From contig NZ_LT968776.1 of the NCBI RefSeq assembly GCF_900240975.1, positions 1,550,001-1,614,000 on the forward strand: a DNA stretch of 64,000 nucleotides, given 5' to 3'. Under the pieces are notes generated by a model. The model was not told where the DNA came from. It worked only from the letters and a program-made list of their open reading frames with translations, and did not search any database. Below, in pieces: positions 1 to 10,935 of this stretch. How positions within the stretch are numbered: the first letter of the stretch is position 1; each line of letters begins with the position of its first letter. The DNA is from Mycobacterium sp. 4858 (GTDB taxonomy: Bacteria; Actinomycetota; Actinomycetes; Mycobacteriales; Mycobacteriaceae). The translations under genes and the position numbers were made by a program.

Positions 1-399
1 GCGAACGTCACGTGGACGTCGGACGGGATCAAGGAATCCGTCCAGAACGCGATTCCGGTGCTCGGCCCGTTCGTGACCAACACGGTGACGACGCATCCCA
101 ACGACGGCACCATCGAGCTGAAGGGCATGCTGGACAACCTCACCACCAAGCCGGTGGTGTCGGGCACCGGCCTGCAGCTGCAGATCGTGAGCTTCAACGC
201 GCTCGGGTTCACCATGCCCAAGGAGTCGGTGCAGTCGACGCTGGACGACTTCACGTCGCAGTTCACCAAGAACTACCCGCTGGGCATCCACGCGGACAGC
301 GTCCAGGTCACCCCGACCGGTGTGACCAGTCACTTCTCGACGCAGAACGCCAGCATCCCCACCGGCAACAACAACGACCCCTGCTTCGCCAACCTCTGA
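1..399 (+). CDS. DUF2993/LmeA-like secreted lipid-binding protein, C-terminal part
   Basis: The frame is open from the first base and ends with TGA; the N-terminus lies outside the window. The visible 132 residues alternate short hydrophobic and polar stretches, with a late segment (YPLGIHADSVQVTPTGV) typical of the DUF2993/LmeA family of mycobacterial envelope phospholipid-binding proteins. Its position, convergent with deoC, matches Rv0479c of M. tuberculosis. Members usually have an N-terminal membrane anchor or signal peptide, which cannot be seen here. The family call rests on sequence style and synteny, so it is moderate; a generic secreted protein is the alternative. Confidence 0.7.
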   Translation, partial: ANVTWTSDGIKESVQNAIPVLGPFVTNTVTTHPNDGTIELKGMLDNLTTKPVVSGTGLQLQIVSFNALGFTMPKESVQSTLDDFTSQFTKNYPLGIHADSVQVTPTGVTSHFSTQNASIPTGNNNDPCFANL

Positions 400-455
400 G
401 GGTCTAGGCCGTCCGGCAACGATGCGCGCCGGTACGGGGTGTTGTGGGGGTACCG

Positions 456-467
456 CCCGCTTGCGGG
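456..467. terminator. Small hairpin between convergent genes
   Basis: CCCGC-TT-GCGGG forms a 5-bp stem in the 83-bp gap between the convergent ends of the DUF2993 gene and deoC. It has no U-tract, so termination is only a guess from position. Confidence 0.25.
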
Positions 468-482
468 GGAGCGCCGGACCAT

Positions 483-1160
483 TCAGCCAAGCCCGTCGAG
501 CACCGCCCGGGTGCCGGACAGGCCGAGCCGGGTGGCGCCCGCGTCCAGCATCGCCAGTGCCGCGGCGGCGTCGCGGATGCCGCCGCTGGCCTTCACGCCC
601 AGCCGGCCGCCGACGGTCTGGCTCATCACGGCGACCGCCCGAACCGAGGCGCCGCCCGCGGGATGGAACCCGGTCGAGGTCTTGACGAAGTCGGCGCCGG
701 CATCCTCGGCCGCGCGGCACACCTGGACCAGCGTGTCCTCGTCCGTCCCGGAGAACAGCACCGCCGACTCCACGATCACCTTGAGCACGGCGCCGGGGAC
801 GGCGGCGCGCACGGCCGCGATGTCGGCCCGTACGGCGCCGATGTTGCCGGCCAGCGCGGCGCCGATGTCGATGACCATGTCGACCTCGGCGGCGCCCGAT
901 GCCACGGCCTGTTCGGCCTCGTGCGCCTTGACCGCCGAGGTGTGCTTGCCCGACGGGAAACCCGCCACGCTGGCCACGGGTACGCCTCCCCCGGCTCGCA
1001 CGGCGACGGGCACCATCGACGGCGAGACGCACACGGCGTAGACGCCCAATTCGGCGGCCTCGACGACCAGGGCGGCCACGTCCGCCTCCGTGGCCTCGGG
1101 CTTGAGCAGGGTGTGGTCGACCATCGCCGCCAACTGCGCCCGGGTGGGTTTGCTCGCCAC
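483..1160 (-). CDS. deoC: Deoxyribose-phosphate aldolase DeoC
   Basis: This class I aldolase of nucleoside catabolism cleaves 2-deoxyribose-5-phosphate to glyceraldehyde-3-phosphate and acetaldehyde in the cytoplasm. The 225-residue TIM barrel begins with [10 protein letters not shown] near residue 15. The Schiff-base lysine is K160 in VKTSTG, the second active-site lysine is K190 in GVKASGG, and an aspartate pair lies in EVDMVIDIG (residues 92-100). The frame is open further upstream, but GTG at 1160 is preferred: a GAAAGG ribosome-binding site lies just ahead and the GTG shares one base with the TAG of the upstream gene (TAGTG), suggesting translational coupling. It matches Rv0478 in place and orientation. 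Confidence 0.95.
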   Translation of the reverse strand: MASKPTRAQLAAMVDHTLLKPEATEADVAALVVEAAELGVYAVCVSPSMVPVAVRAGGGVPVASVAGFPSGKHTSAVKAHEAEQAVASGAAEVDMVIDIGAALAGNIGAVRADIAAVRAAVPGAVLKVIVESAVLFSGTDEDTLVQVCRAAEDAGADFVKTSTGFHPAGGASVRAVAVMSQTVGGRLGVKASGGIRDAAAALAMLDAGATRLGLSGTRAVLDGLG

Positions 1161-1576
1161 TAGAACCTTTCTTCGGGTGCGCCCGGGTTGCACCCGGAGG
1201 CCGCCATTTCGGCGTCGTCGACGACGGGCCGCCACGGCTCCAGGTTCCAGCTGGTCTTACCGGGCTCCGCCACCTCGGCGAACTGCCAGTGACAGATGAA
1301 CTGCGCGCGCATTCCGGGGGTGTCGGCAGTCGGCGACAGCGCCAGCACCTCGCCCCACGCCTCGTCGGCGAGGGCCGAATCGCCGGGCTGCTGCCTGGCG
1401 GCCTGCCGGCCAGACGACGTGGGGAAGACCCGCAGGCTGCTCAGGCCGTGCCACTGCCCCCACTCGGTGTGGTCGATGAACGGCGGCGATACCGTGACCG
1501 GGTCCGCAGCGACGGCACCCGCCGGGCCCCACAGCGCGACAAGCGCCGCCGCCGGCATCGCCAGCAGGGCTTTCAT
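1160..1576 (-). CDS. Secreted DUF2599-type protein (Rv0477-like)
   Basis: The 138-residue product starts with a clear signal peptide ([17 protein letters not shown], probable cleavage near AVAA-DP) followed by a small exported domain rich in Trp and Pro. The domain resembles DUF2599, a mycobacterial secreted family of unknown function; two cysteines (in FICHW and ASGCN) could pair. ATG at 1576 is chosen because it places the signal peptide at the N-terminus. It lies 4 nt after the Rv0476-like gene and overlaps the deoC start, so the three are probably cotranscribed. Function is unknown. Confidence 0.8.
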   Translation of the reverse strand: MKALLAMPAAALVALWGPAGAVAADPVTVSPPFIDHTEWGQWHGLSSLRVFPTSSGRQAARQQPGDSALADEAWGEVLALSPTADTPGMRAQFICHWQFAEVAEPGKTSWNLEPWRPVVDDAEMAASGCNPGAPEERF

Positions 1577-1580
1577 CCCG

Positions 1581-1868
1581 CTAGCGCGACTTACCTTGAA
1601 TTTCCAGCAGCTTCGGCCGCACGTCGACCAGATACACGCCCGCCGCACACGCGGCGATGGCCATCCCGAGTACCCCGAAAACAAAACTCAGGATGGATGT
1701 CAGCGCGACAGCCCCACCGAGGATCACCAGCCACACCGGCTTGGTCAGCTTGTCGGCGGCGGTGTATGCATCGGGCCGCTGCAACGCGGCGTGCACGAAC
1801 GCATATACCGCCGTGACCAAGACGGCGATCTGCAAGACCAGCATGACGGTACCCACGAGGTGGCTCAC
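1581..1868 (-). CDS. Small membrane protein, DUF2516 family (Rv0476-like)
   Basis: This 95-residue protein has two strongly hydrophobic segments, residues about 5-27 and 44-78 (the second long enough for two helices), and ends in a charged tail ([10 protein letters not shown]). It fits the actinobacterial DUF2516 membrane family by size and by its place between hbhA and a secreted DUF2599 protein. No catalytic motif is visible, so its role is unknown. Confidence 0.8.
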   Translation of the reverse strand: MSHLVGTVMLVLQIAVLVTAVYAFVHAALQRPDAYTAADKLTKPVWLVILGGAVALTSILSFVFGVLGMAIAACAAGVYLVDVRPKLLEIQGKSR

Positions 1869-1899
1869 GCCTTAAGCGTATGCGGGCGCCATCGGAATC

Positions 1900-1938
1900 G
1901 TCGACTCAGAGTTGCCCGAAGGACAACTCCGAGTCGAC
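1900..1938 (-). terminator. Strong hairpin terminator after hbhA
   Basis: A 15-bp inverted repeat with one mismatch (1900-1914 and 1924-1938, 9-nt loop) begins 9 bp past the hbhA stop codon on the minus strand. It lacks a long U-run, as is common for mycobacterial terminators, and probably separates hbhA from the downstream small-protein/deoC operon. Confidence 0.7.
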
Positions 1939-1946
1939 CGCTCGAC

Positions 1947-2552
1947 TTACTTCTGGGTGACCTTCTTGGCGGCGGCCTTCTTGGCCGGAGCCTTCTTGGC
2001 CGGAGCCTTCTTGGCGGGCGCCTTCTTCCCGACGGCCTTCTGCGCCTTCTGGGCGGTCTCGTCGGACTTCTTGGGCAGCTCGATGCCGACCAGCTTGGCC
2101 GCGCGCTCACCGACGGCGCGGGTCTGCGATGCGACGGTGCCCAGCGCCTCCTGCGTCAGCTCGACGGCCTGGTCCACGTAGCCCTCGGCGCGGGCGGAGG
2201 CGTCGTCCAGACCGGTCTGGCTGCGCAGCCGCTGCAGGGCGGCCTCGCCCCGCTCGACCAGCTCGTTGTACCGGTTGGTCGCCGCGTCCAGGTAGCCCTC
2301 GGCCGCCTTGCGCAGTTCCTCGCTGGTGAACCGCTCGCGGAGCTCGCCGAGCTGCTCGGGCAGGTCCTCCTGCAACTTGGTCAGGCGAGCGCGGCTCTCC
2401 TCAACCCGGCTGCGGGTGTCCGCGCGGGTCTCTTCTGCGCGGTCACGCAGGTTGGCGATCAATTCGTTGACCGTCGCCAGAGCCAGGTCTGCCGCGCCGA
2501 GGGCCGCCAGCAGCGGAGCTCGCAAGTCCTCGATATTCGTGTTGTCCGCCAT
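1947..2552 (-). CDS. hbhA: Heparin-binding hemagglutinin HbhA
   Basis: HbhA is a surface adhesin binding heparan sulfate on non-phagocytic cells; in M. tuberculosis it is needed for extrapulmonary spread and its lysines are methylated. The 201-residue product begins [15 protein letters not shown], has a charged helical coiled-coil body to about residue 150, and ends in a lysine/alanine/proline tail (residues 161-201) with three tandem KKAPA units plus variants, the heparin-binding region. ATG at 2552 is chosen over one 15 nt upstream because a GAAAGGA ribosome-binding site sits just before it. The repeats appear in DNA as 15-bp units at about 1966-2030. Confidence 0.97.
   Translation of the reverse strand: MADNTNIEDLRAPLLAALGAADLALATVNELIANLRDRAEETRADTRSRVEESRARLTKLQEDLPEQLGELRERFTSEELRKAAEGYLDAATNRYNELVERGEAALQRLRSQTGLDDASARAEGYVDQAVELTQEALGTVASQTRAVGERAAKLVGIELPKKSDETAQKAQKAVGKKAPAKKAPAKKAPAKKAAAKKVTQK
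1963..2033. repeat. Short tandem repeats encoding the HbhA lysine-rich tail
   Basis: Imperfect 15-bp units with the core GCCTTCTTGGC, read on the minus strand as [10 protein letters not shown]. The copy number sets the length and charge of the heparin-binding tail and could vary between strains. Confidence 0.7.
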
Positions 2553-2704
2553 GGTTTTTCCTTTCATGGTTTTCCGTTATCGGCGTTCTTGGGTTTTCTT
2601 CGGTGTTGTTGTGGGAGCCAGGCGCGCCTGTTTCTCCGCCGGCGACTGCCGGATCCTCGCTTCTGGGTAACCCGGGCGGTGGGTGGTTAATACGTCGCCA
2701 CCCG

Positions 2705-3127
2705 CTAGCCGTTGGGTTCGGTCGGACACTCCTCGCTGGTTGGTTCGCTGGATTCGTTTTGGTGGGTGAACGATGTGTAGATGTCGAGCAGAACCTGCTT
2801 TTGCCGCTCGGTGATCGCGGTATCGGTGATGATGGCGTCGCGCACCTGATTCTTGTCGCTGGGCTCGAGGATCCCGGCCCGCACGTAGAGCACCTCGGCG
2901 GAGACCCGCAGCGCCTTCGCGATCTGGTTGAGCACGTCGGCCGAAGGCTTGCGCAATCCACGCTCCACCTGGCTCAGGTAGGGATTGCTGACGCCGGACT
3001 TTTCGGCGAGTTGGCGCACCGAGACCTGCGCGAGTTCGCGCTGGCTCCGGATGAAACTACCGATGTCCGATGCCATGTCGGAGGCGGCGTTGGACACCTT
3101 GGCGGAGAGCTTCTCCTCGGGCGCCAT
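2705..3127 (-). CDS. XRE-family DNA-binding regulator (Rv0474-like)
   Basis: The 140-residue cytoplasmic protein has a central helix-turn-helix of the Cro/C1 (XRE) type: SVRQLAEKSGVSNPYLSQVE at about residues 37-56, followed by RGLRKPSADVLNQIAKAL. ATG at 3127 is chosen for its AGGAG ribosome-binding site 7 nt upstream; upstream in-frame codons would only add an unlikely tail. It lies directly upstream of hbhA, as Rv0474 does. A perfect 12-bp inverted repeat (3175-3202) sits between its start and the preceding gene, a natural candidate for an autoregulatory operator. Confidence 0.9.
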   Translation of the reverse strand: MAPEEKLSAKVSNAASDMASDIGSFIRSQRELAQVSVRQLAEKSGVSNPYLSQVERGLRKPSADVLNQIAKALRVSAEVLYVRAGILEPSDKNQVRDAIITDTAITERQKQVLLDIYTSFTHQNESSEPTSEECPTEPNG

Positions 3128-3174
3128 TGCGTGCTCCTGGCTCGGACGATCGACCGTGACGCCCACAGACTACT

Positions 3175-3202
3175 ACAAGTGCTTGCTATTGCAAGCACTT
3201 GT
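3175..3202. promoter_or_regulatory. Perfect 12-bp palindrome, candidate operator
   Basis: ACAAGTGCTTGC (3175-3186), a TATT spacer, then its exact reverse complement (3191-3202), 48 bp upstream of the XRE regulator start. The AT-containing symmetric arms and promoter position favour an operator; a terminator for the upstream DUF445 gene is possible, but there is no U-run. Confidence 0.55.
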
Positions 3203-3210
3203 TAGCACTA

Positions 3211-4605
3211 CTAGAAAAGTAGCTGCGCCACGGCGTAGATGACCAGCCCCGCCAACGAGCCCACCACGGTGCCGTTGATCCGGATGAACTGCAGGTCACG
3301 GCCCACGTGCAGCTCGATGCGCCGGCTGGCCTCCTCGGCGTCCCAGCGCTCGATGGTGTCGGTGATGATCGCGGTGATCTCCACCCCGTATTGCGAAACC
3401 AGGTGCTGGGCCGCGCGCACGATCCAGTTGTCCACCTTGTCGCGCAGGTCGGCGTCATCGCGCAGTGACTCCCCGATGCGGACCACCGTGTCACTGATGC
3501 GGGTCCGCAGCGTGCTGGACGGGTCATCCACGCCCTCGAGCACCAGCCGTTTCAGCGTCTTCCAGGCGGTCGCGGCGGCGTTGGCGATCTCGTCGCGCGC
3601 CATCAGCTGTTCCTTGATCGCGTCCGCGCGCGCGATGGTCTCCGCGTCGTTTTGCAGGTCGTCGGCGAATTCGAACAAGAACCGGGTGGCCGACCGGCGC
3701 AGCTCGTGATCCGGATTCCGACGCACCTTGTCGGTGAAGTCCATCAGCTCACGGTGAATGCGGTCGCCGACCAGGTGGTCGACGAAGCGCGGCGACCACG
3801 TCGGGGAGTCGCGCTCGACCACCCGTTGGATGACCTCACCGGCGTTCAGCGACCACTGGAAGGCGCGGTCGGCCAGCAACTGGATCAACGCCTCCTGCCG
3901 ATTCTCGGCCAGCAGGGTCGCCAATACCCGTCCGACCGGCGGTCCCCACTGCGGCTCGGCGATGCGGCGCACGATCATGCGGTCGATCACCTGCTGGACG
4001 TCGTCGTCACGGAGCAGCTCGACCAGCACCCGCAGCACCGTCGCGGTCTCGGCGGCCACCCGCTGGGCGTGCGCGGTCTCTGACAGCCACTTGCCGAGCC
4101 GTCCGGGCACCTGGGCGTCTCGCAGCTTGGTCTCCACCACCGGCGCCGACAGGAAGTTCTCCCGGACGAAGGTGCCCAGGCCCTCGCCGAGCTGATCCTT
4201 CTTGCGCTTGATGATCGCGGTGTGCGGGATAGGAATGCCCAGCGGATGCCGGAACAGCGCCGTCACCGCGAACCAGTCGGCCAGCGCGCCCACCATCCCG
4301 GCCTCGGAGGCGGCTCCGACGTAACCGACCCAGGCGCCGAGGAGGGCGTGGGCCTGGGCCCACCGGCAGGCGAGGAACAGCACGCTGGCGCCGATCAGGA
4401 AGCTCAGCGCCACCGCCTTCATCCGGCGCAGCGCCACCCGGCGCTCCGCATCGGCCTGCGGGTCGGCGCCGGCGAAGGATTCGGCGAGCGACGGGTGAGA
4501 GCGCCCGGTTCCGGTCGGCGCCGTCGTCGAGTCCGGTCCCGCCGCACGCGGGCCCGGCGCTACACCTCGAGGCGAGGCTCTGTGTACCACCACTCCATCA
4601 TTCAT
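3211..4605 (-). CDS. DUF445 membrane protein (Rv0473-like)
   Basis: A 464-residue protein with a disordered N-terminus (about 50 residues), a hydrophobic pair at about 64-110 (AVALSFLIGASVLFLACRW and a Gly/Ala-rich stretch), the conserved DUF445 signature DWFAVTALFRHPLGIPIPHT (about 111-130), a long helical cytoplasmic body, and one C-terminal membrane segment (VVGSLAGLVIYAVAQLLF). DUF445 function is not established. Initiation at 4605 is assumed; starts inside the disordered region are possible. It is divergent from madR across about 100 bp. Confidence 0.85.
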   Translation of the reverse strand: MNDGVVVHRASPRGVAPGPRAAGPDSTTAPTGTGRSHPSLAESFAGADPQADAERRVALRRMKAVALSFLIGASVLFLACRWAQAHALLGAWVGYVGAASEAGMVGALADWFAVTALFRHPLGIPIPHTAIIKRKKDQLGEGLGTFVRENFLSAPVVETKLRDAQVPGRLGKWLSETAHAQRVAAETATVLRVLVELLRDDDVQQVIDRMIVRRIAEPQWGPPVGRVLATLLAENRQEALIQLLADRAFQWSLNAGEVIQRVVERDSPTWSPRFVDHLVGDRIHRELMDFTDKVRRNPDHELRRSATRFLFEFADDLQNDAETIARADAIKEQLMARDEIANAAATAWKTLKRLVLEGVDDPSSTLRTRISDTVVRIGESLRDDADLRDKVDNWIVRAAQHLVSQYGVEITAIITDTIERWDAEEASRRIELHVGRDLQFIRINGTVVGSLAGLVIYAVAQLLF

Positions 4606-4621
4606 CGTCCCGACCGATTAG

Positions 4622-4640
4622 TGTGACCGCACTGTTCACA
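4622..4640. promoter_or_regulatory. TGTGA-N9-TCACA dyad in a divergent promoter
   Basis: A 5-bp inverted repeat with a 9-nt spacer lies in the intergenic region between the DUF445 gene and madR. The spacing is too wide for a CRP site; it may bind the adjacent TetR regulator. Confidence 0.3.
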
Positions 4641-4706
4641 GCGGCTGCGCCGGCGCGCGGTCGAAGCCCCAAACAGGCGCGCACGCCGTAGTATCGAGGG
4701 CGTCTA

Positions 4707-5447
4707 GTGAATGGGAAATCGGCGACAGTGGCAGAGCGAACATTGGCTGTGGCGGCCAAGACGGATGGTCGCAAGCGGCGCTGGCACCAGCACAAGGTGG
4801 AGCGCCGCAACGAGTTGGTAGACGGCACGATCGACGCCATTCGGCGGCACGGCGGCGCATTGAGCATGGACGAGATCGCCGCGGAGATCGGCGTCTCCAA
4901 GACGGTGCTGTACCGCTATTTCGTCGACAAGAACGACCTGACCACCGCCGTGATGATGCGGTTCACCCAAACCACCCTGATTCCCAACATGGCCGCGGCG
5001 CTGACGTCCAACCTGGACGGCTTCGACCTGACCCGCGAGGTGATCCGGGTGTACGTCGAAACCGTCGCGAACGAGCCCGAGCCGTATCGCTTCGTGATGT
5101 CCAACAGCTCCGCCAGCAAGAGCAAGGTGATCGCGGACTCCGAACGGATCATCGCCCGCATGCTGGCTGTGCTGATGCGCCGCCGCATGCAGCAGGCGGG
5201 GATGGACACCGGTGGCGCGGAGCCGTGGGCCTACCTGATCGTCGGCGGCGTGCAGCTGGCCACGCACTCGTGGATGTCCTCCCCGCGCATGAGCCGCGAC
5301 GAGTTGATCGACTACCTGACGATGCTGAGCTGGAACGCGCTGAAGGGCATCGTCGAGGTCGGCGGGTCGCTGGAGAAGTTCCGCGAAGAACCCCATCCGT
5401 CGCCGATCGTGCCGCCTCGCGAGCATGCGGATCGATCCCCGCTCTAG
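4707..5447 (+). CDS. madR: TetR-family regulator MadR (Rv0472c-like)
   Basis: A 246-residue TetR repressor with the recognition region SMDEIAAEIGVSKTVLYRYF at about residues 53-72, preceded by a basic N-terminus (RKRRWHQHKVERR). The Rv0472c orthologue was described as MadR, an acyl-CoA-responsive regulator of the mycolic-acid desaturase genes desA1/desA2; that is family knowledge, and the target genes are not in this window. It lies directly ahead of pcaA, in the same direction. Translation is placed at GTG 4707; a second GTG seven codons downstream is an alternative. Confidence 0.88.
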   Translation: MNGKSATVAERTLAVAAKTDGRKRRWHQHKVERRNELVDGTIDAIRRHGGALSMDEIAAEIGVSKTVLYRYFVDKNDLTTAVMMRFTQTTLIPNMAAALTSNLDGFDLTREVIRVYVETVANEPEPYRFVMSNSSASKSKVIADSERIIARMLAVLMRRRMQQAGMDTGGAEPWAYLIVGGVQLATHSWMSSPRMSRDELIDYLTMLSWNALKGIVEVGGSLEKFREEPHPSPIVPPREHADRSPL

Positions 5448-5640
5448 CGAACTCCGGAACGCAGCGCAGCTGGCCGATTTTGTCAATGCGGCTCGCCTCG
5501 TGTGACGCTATGACCCGCTAGCGAGGACGACGTGCATCGCCGCAGCGACTAACATGCAGGGGATGCATCGGGGGTGACGCAGGGTTGCGTCGTGCTGGCC
5601 GACGATCCCTGCCTCCGCATAACGAAAGGCTCTTCTCGAC

Positions 5641-6504
5641 ATGTCCGTGCAGCTCACGCCGCATTTTGGAAACGTGCAAGCCCACTACGACTTGTCCGAC
5701 GACTTCTTCCGCCTGTTCCTGGACCCGACCCAGACGTACAGCTGCGCCTACTTCGAGCGTGACGACATGACCCTGGAAGAGGCGCAGCTGGCCAAAATCG
5801 ATCTGGCGCTGGGCAAGTTGAAGCTCGAGCCGGGGATGACGCTGCTCGACATCGGCTGCGGCTGGGGCGCCACCATGCGGCGGGCCATTGAGAAGTACGA
5901 CGTGAACGTCGTGGGCCTGACATTGTCGGAGAACCAGGCCGAGCATGTGCAGAAGACGTTCGACCAGATGGACACGCCCCGCACCCGGCGGGTGCTGTTG
6001 GAGGGGTGGGAGAAGTTCCACGAGCCCGTCGACCGCATCGTCTCGATCGGCGCCTTCGAGCACTTCGGCCGCCAGCGCTACGGGCGCTTCTTCAAGATGG
6101 CCTACCAGGCGCTGCCGTCCGACGGGGTGATGTTGCTGCACACCATCGTTCGCCCGTCCTTCAAAGACGCCCGGGCGCGGGGCATGAAGCTGACCCACGA
6201 GATCGTGCACTTCTCGCAGTTCATCTTGACCGAGATCTTCCCCGGCGGGTGGCTGCCGACACCGCAGACCGTCGGCGAGTACGCGGTCACGGCCGGCTTC
6301 GAGCTGACCCGGGTCCACTCGCTGCAGCTGCACTACGCGAGGACCCTGGAGACCTGGGCTGCCGCCCTCGAGGCCAATCGCGAGCAGGCCGTCGCCGTCC
6401 AGTCACAAGAGGTCTACGACCGCTACATGAAGTACCTGACCGGCTGCGCGAAGCTGTTCCGCCAGGGTTACACGGACGTCGACCAGTTCACGCTGGAAAA
6501 GTAG
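5641..6504 (+). CDS. pcaA: Mycolic acid cyclopropane synthase PcaA
   Basis: PcaA is the S-adenosylmethionine-dependent enzyme forming the proximal cyclopropane of alpha-mycolates; in M. tuberculosis it is needed for cording and persistence. The 287 residues match the family length. The SAM-binding motif is [11 protein letters not shown] (68-78), the glutamate of IGAFEHFG and the LLHTI histidine are typical active-site positions, and the start MSVQLTPHFGNVQAHYDLSD is diagnostic of PcaA among its paralogues. An upstream GAAAGG could serve as ribosome-binding site. The 193-bp leader upstream holds no gene and no strong promoter that I can recognise. Confidence 0.95.
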   Translation: MSVQLTPHFGNVQAHYDLSDDFFRLFLDPTQTYSCAYFERDDMTLEEAQLAKIDLALGKLKLEPGMTLLDIGCGWGATMRRAIEKYDVNVVGLTLSENQAEHVQKTFDQMDTPRTRRVLLEGWEKFHEPVDRIVSIGAFEHFGRQRYGRFFKMAYQALPSDGVMLLHTIVRPSFKDARARGMKLTHEIVHFSQFILTEIFPGGWLPTPQTVGEYAVTAGFELTRVHSLQLHYARTLETWAAALEANREQAVAVQSQEVYDRYMKYLTGCAKLFRQGYTDVDQFTLEK

Positions 6505-6525
6505 CGGTCCCCGGCCCCTCGCCAC

Positions 6526-8415
<1,890 letters not shown>

Positions 8416-8426
8416 TCATCGCCGAA

Positions 8427-8476
8427 CAGGCGCGGAATCGCGTCAACTGGGCCGCAGAAGACCGATTCCGCGCCTG
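8427..8476. repeat. Second perfect 14-bp inverted repeat downstream of icl1
   Basis: CAGGCGCGGAATCG (8427-8440) and its exact complement (8463-8476) flank a 22-nt spacer. Together with the 8375-8408 hairpin this gives two stable stems in the icl1-fadB2 gap; the role (terminator, mRNA stabiliser or protein site) is unknown. Confidence 0.5.
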
Positions 8477-8526
8477 CTCAGCACCCCTCAGTGACTCGGG
8501 GGATCGCGGGCCAAGCCCGCTCGTCC

Positions 8527-9813
8527 TCAGTGAAACTGACCCTCTTCGGTGGAGCCGGTCAGCGCCGTGGTCGACGAGGTGGGGTCGACCGTGGTGGCGA
8601 TGCGGTCGAAGTAACCGGCACCGACCTCACGCTGGTGCTTGGTCGCGGTGTAACCGCGCTCCTCGGCGGCGAACTCGCGCTCCTGCAGCTCCACGTACGC
8701 GCTCATCTGGTTGCGGGCGTAGCCGTATGCCAGATCGAACATCGAGTAGTTCAGCGCGTGGAAGCCGGCCAGCGTGATGAACTGGAACTTGAATCCCATT
8801 GCGCCGAGCTCCTTTTGGAACTTCGCGATGGTGGAGTCGTCGAGGTGCTTCTTCCAGTTGAACGACGGCGAGCAGTTGTAGGCCAGCATCTGGTCGGGGA
8901 ACTCGGACTTGACGCCCTCGGCGAACTTGGCGGCGAGCTCGAGGTCCGGGGTCCCGGTCTCCATCCAGATCAGGTCGGAGTACGGCGCGTAGGCCTTGGC
9001 CCGGGCGATGCAGGGCTCGAGGCCGTTCTTGACCCGGTAGAAGCCCTCCTTGGTCCGCTCACCGGTGATGAACGGCTGGTCGCGCTCGTCGACGTCCGAG
9101 GTGATCAGGGTGGCCGCCTCGGCGTCGGTGCGGGCGATCACCACGGTCGGCACGTCGGCGACGTCGGCCGCCAGGCGGGCCGAGGTCAGGGTGCGGATGT
9201 GCTGCTGGGTCGGGATGAGCACCTTGCCACCGAGGTGGCCGCACTTCTTCTCCGACGCGAGCTGGTCCTCCCAGTGCGACCCCGCGACGCCGGCGGCGAT
9301 CATCGCCTTCTGCAACTCGTAGACGTTCAGCGCACCACCGAATCCGGCCTCGCCGTCGGCGACGATCGGCGCCAGCCAGTTCTCCACCGAGGTGTCGCCC
9401 TCCACGCGGGCGATCTCGTCGGCGCGCAGCAGCGCGTTGTTGATGCGCCGCACCACCTGGGGCACCGAGTTGGCCGGGTACAGGCTCTGGTCGGGGTAGG
9501 TGTGGCCGGACAGGTTGGCGTCACCGGCGACCTGCCAACCCGACAGGTAGATGGCCTTCAGGCCGGCGCGGACCTGCTGGACGGCCATGTTGCCGGTCAG
9601 CGCACCGAGCGCGTTGATGTACTCCAGGTCGTGCAGCTGCTCCCAGAGCACCTCGGCACCGCGGCGGGCCAGCGTGTGCTCCTCGACGACGCTGCCCTGC
9701 AGGGCGACGACGTCCTTAGCGGTGTAGGTACGGCTGACGTCCTTCCAGCGCGGGTTGGTGTCCCAGTCCTTCTGGATCTCTTCGGCGCTCTTGGGGGTGC
9801 CAACGGCAGACAT
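8527..9813 (-). CDS. aceA: Isocitrate lyase (Icl1/AceA)
   Basis: The first enzyme of the glyoxylate shunt cleaves isocitrate to succinate and glyoxylate and also acts in the methylcitrate cycle in mycobacteria; it is needed for growth on fatty acids. At 428 residues it matches the short mycobacterial Icl1. The catalytic cysteine is C191 in [13 protein letters not shown] and [10 protein letters not shown] are further active-site segments. A strong AAGGAG lies 8 nt before the ATG. Its 268-bp upstream region has dyads resembling RamB sites, and ramB lies 1.2 kb away. Confidence 0.98.
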   Translation of the reverse strand: MSAVGTPKSAEEIQKDWDTNPRWKDVSRTYTAKDVVALQGSVVEEHTLARRGAEVLWEQLHDLEYINALGALTGNMAVQQVRAGLKAIYLSGWQVAGDANLSGHTYPDQSLYPANSVPQVVRRINNALLRADEIARVEGDTSVENWLAPIVADGEAGFGGALNVYELQKAMIAAGVAGSHWEDQLASEKKCGHLGGKVLIPTQQHIRTLTSARLAADVADVPTVVIARTDAEAATLITSDVDERDQPFITGERTKEGFYRVKNGLEPCIARAKAYAPYSDLIWMETGTPDLELAAKFAEGVKSEFPDQMLAYNCSPSFNWKKHLDDSTIAKFQKELGAMGFKFQFITLAGFHALNYSMFDLAYGYARNQMSAYVELQEREFAAEERGYTATKHQREVGAGYFDRIATTVDPTSSTTALTGSTEEGQFH

Positions 9814-9945
9814 TGCGCATGCTCCTTAACGATCTTCACTACTGAGGTTGATGAACGCTTCACCGGCGGTAGCTAGCGGCTCAACTTCGCTGGTGTGCTA
9901 ACTCGAAGATGGCACAGCCTGACCACGCATTTCCACCCCTTTCAT

Positions 9946-9961
9946 TTGCCAATTTCGGCAA
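9946..9961. promoter_or_regulatory. Candidate RamB-type dyad upstream of icl1
   Basis: TTGCC-AATTTC-GGCAA, a 5-bp inverted repeat 133 bp upstream of the icl1 start, followed by AGCAAATCTTGCGAAG (about 9978-9993). The TTGC/GCAA half-sites recur upstream of ramB. Assignment to RamB is inference from known icl1 regulation in mycobacteria and corynebacteria. Confidence 0.4.
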
Positions 9962-10081
9962 CGACAAGGTGCGGATTAGCAAATCTTGCGAAGATGAACG
10001 GCAACTGAACCGTTTCAGAATCTACCCGCCGGTAACCAGAATCCGCAGGTCAGCCGGTGAATTAACGGGACGCTTGTCCGG

Positions 10082-10876
10082 TTAGAGGTTGAACAGCGCG
10101 GCGACGGCTTTGGTCTCTTCGCCGACCGCATATGTGAGCGTCGTAACAGGCCGATCGACGAGCCCGGGACCGAACTGGTCGGTCGATCCGGCCGGGTGGA
10201 GGTGCGAGATGATCTCCAGCTTGTCGCCCAGGGCCACCGGCGCCTCGTGCTCAATCGTGATGCGCAGCGGCCGCGCCATCAGCGCCAGGTGAGACGCCAG
10301 GTAGTCCTCGACGACGCTCCAATAGACCGAGTTGTTCATGTGGTCGAACAGGTCGATGTCGGTGACCCGCACGGGGAACTCGTGGATCTCCACCGCGTCG
10401 TCGCGGCTGCCCGGCTTGAGGTAGCCCTTCCACCGCAACCGGTCGACCGACGTCGTCTTGTGCAGGCCCGCCAGGAAGTCGTCGGAGATGCGCGACGGCA
10501 TCTGGGTCTCCCGGTTGATGTTGATCCAGAACGCCTCGGACTCGATCAGCCCGCCCTTGCGTCCGTCGACGCGGACCCGCATCTCACACCACCGGTTGGA
10601 GGTGCCCGAACACCACCGCCGGCACCGCAGCATGTCCTGGAATTCGATCGGACGGAGCAGGTCGACCATGGTGCGCCGGACGATCCACAGCGGGTGCGTC
10701 TCCTCGAAACCCATCTCCCGCAGCTGGTCCTGGCCGATGTCCTGGATGTGCCGCGCGGCCGCATCCAGCCGCAGCCGGCCCGTGCGGTCGATGTCGGCCA
10801 CCCGCAGCGGCCACTCGCGATCGAACACGTCGGGGTGACCGTCGGGCACCGGCATCAGTTCTTTGTCCAGGCTCAC
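10082..10876 (-). CDS. Acyl-ACP thioesterase-like protein (Rv0466-like)
   Basis: A 264-residue double hot-dog protein resembling acyl-ACP thioesterases (PF01643). The first half contains VFDREWPLRVADIDRTGRLR, the second FPVRVTDIDLFDHMNNSVYW, whose D-x-x-D-H-M-N-N is the usual hot-dog active-site signature. A role in releasing or trimming fatty acyl chains is likely, but the substrate is unknown. GTG 10876 is chosen because it gives the expected N-terminus (VSLDKELMPVPDGHPD) and has GGAGCGGAG just upstream, although the frame is open for another 69 codons. It is divergent from ramB and follows icl1, as in Rv0465c-Rv0467. Confidence 0.88.
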   Translation of the reverse strand: MSLDKELMPVPDGHPDVFDREWPLRVADIDRTGRLRLDAAARHIQDIGQDQLREMGFEETHPLWIVRRTMVDLLRPIEFQDMLRCRRWCSGTSNRWCEMRVRVDGRKGGLIESEAFWININRETQMPSRISDDFLAGLHKTTSVDRLRWKGYLKPGSRDDAVEIHEFPVRVTDIDLFDHMNNSVYWSVVEDYLASHLALMARPLRITIEHEAPVALGDKLEIISHLHPAGSTDQFGPGLVDRPVTTLTYAVGEETKAVAALFNL

Positions 10877-10935
10877 GGCTCCGCTCCCATTTCCTCCTCG
10901 TGCGCGCCCCGCGGTTAGCGCCCTGGGGCCTCCGT

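Noticed and set aside
1161..1235. Longer N-terminus for deoC
   Set aside because: The extra 25 residues are Arg-rich and overlap the coding end of the upstream gene; GTG 1160 has a ribosome-binding site and fits the family.
1963..2033. Mobile or VNTR-type repeat separate from hbhA
   Set aside because: The units are simply the coding repeats of the HbhA tail, conserved in the family.
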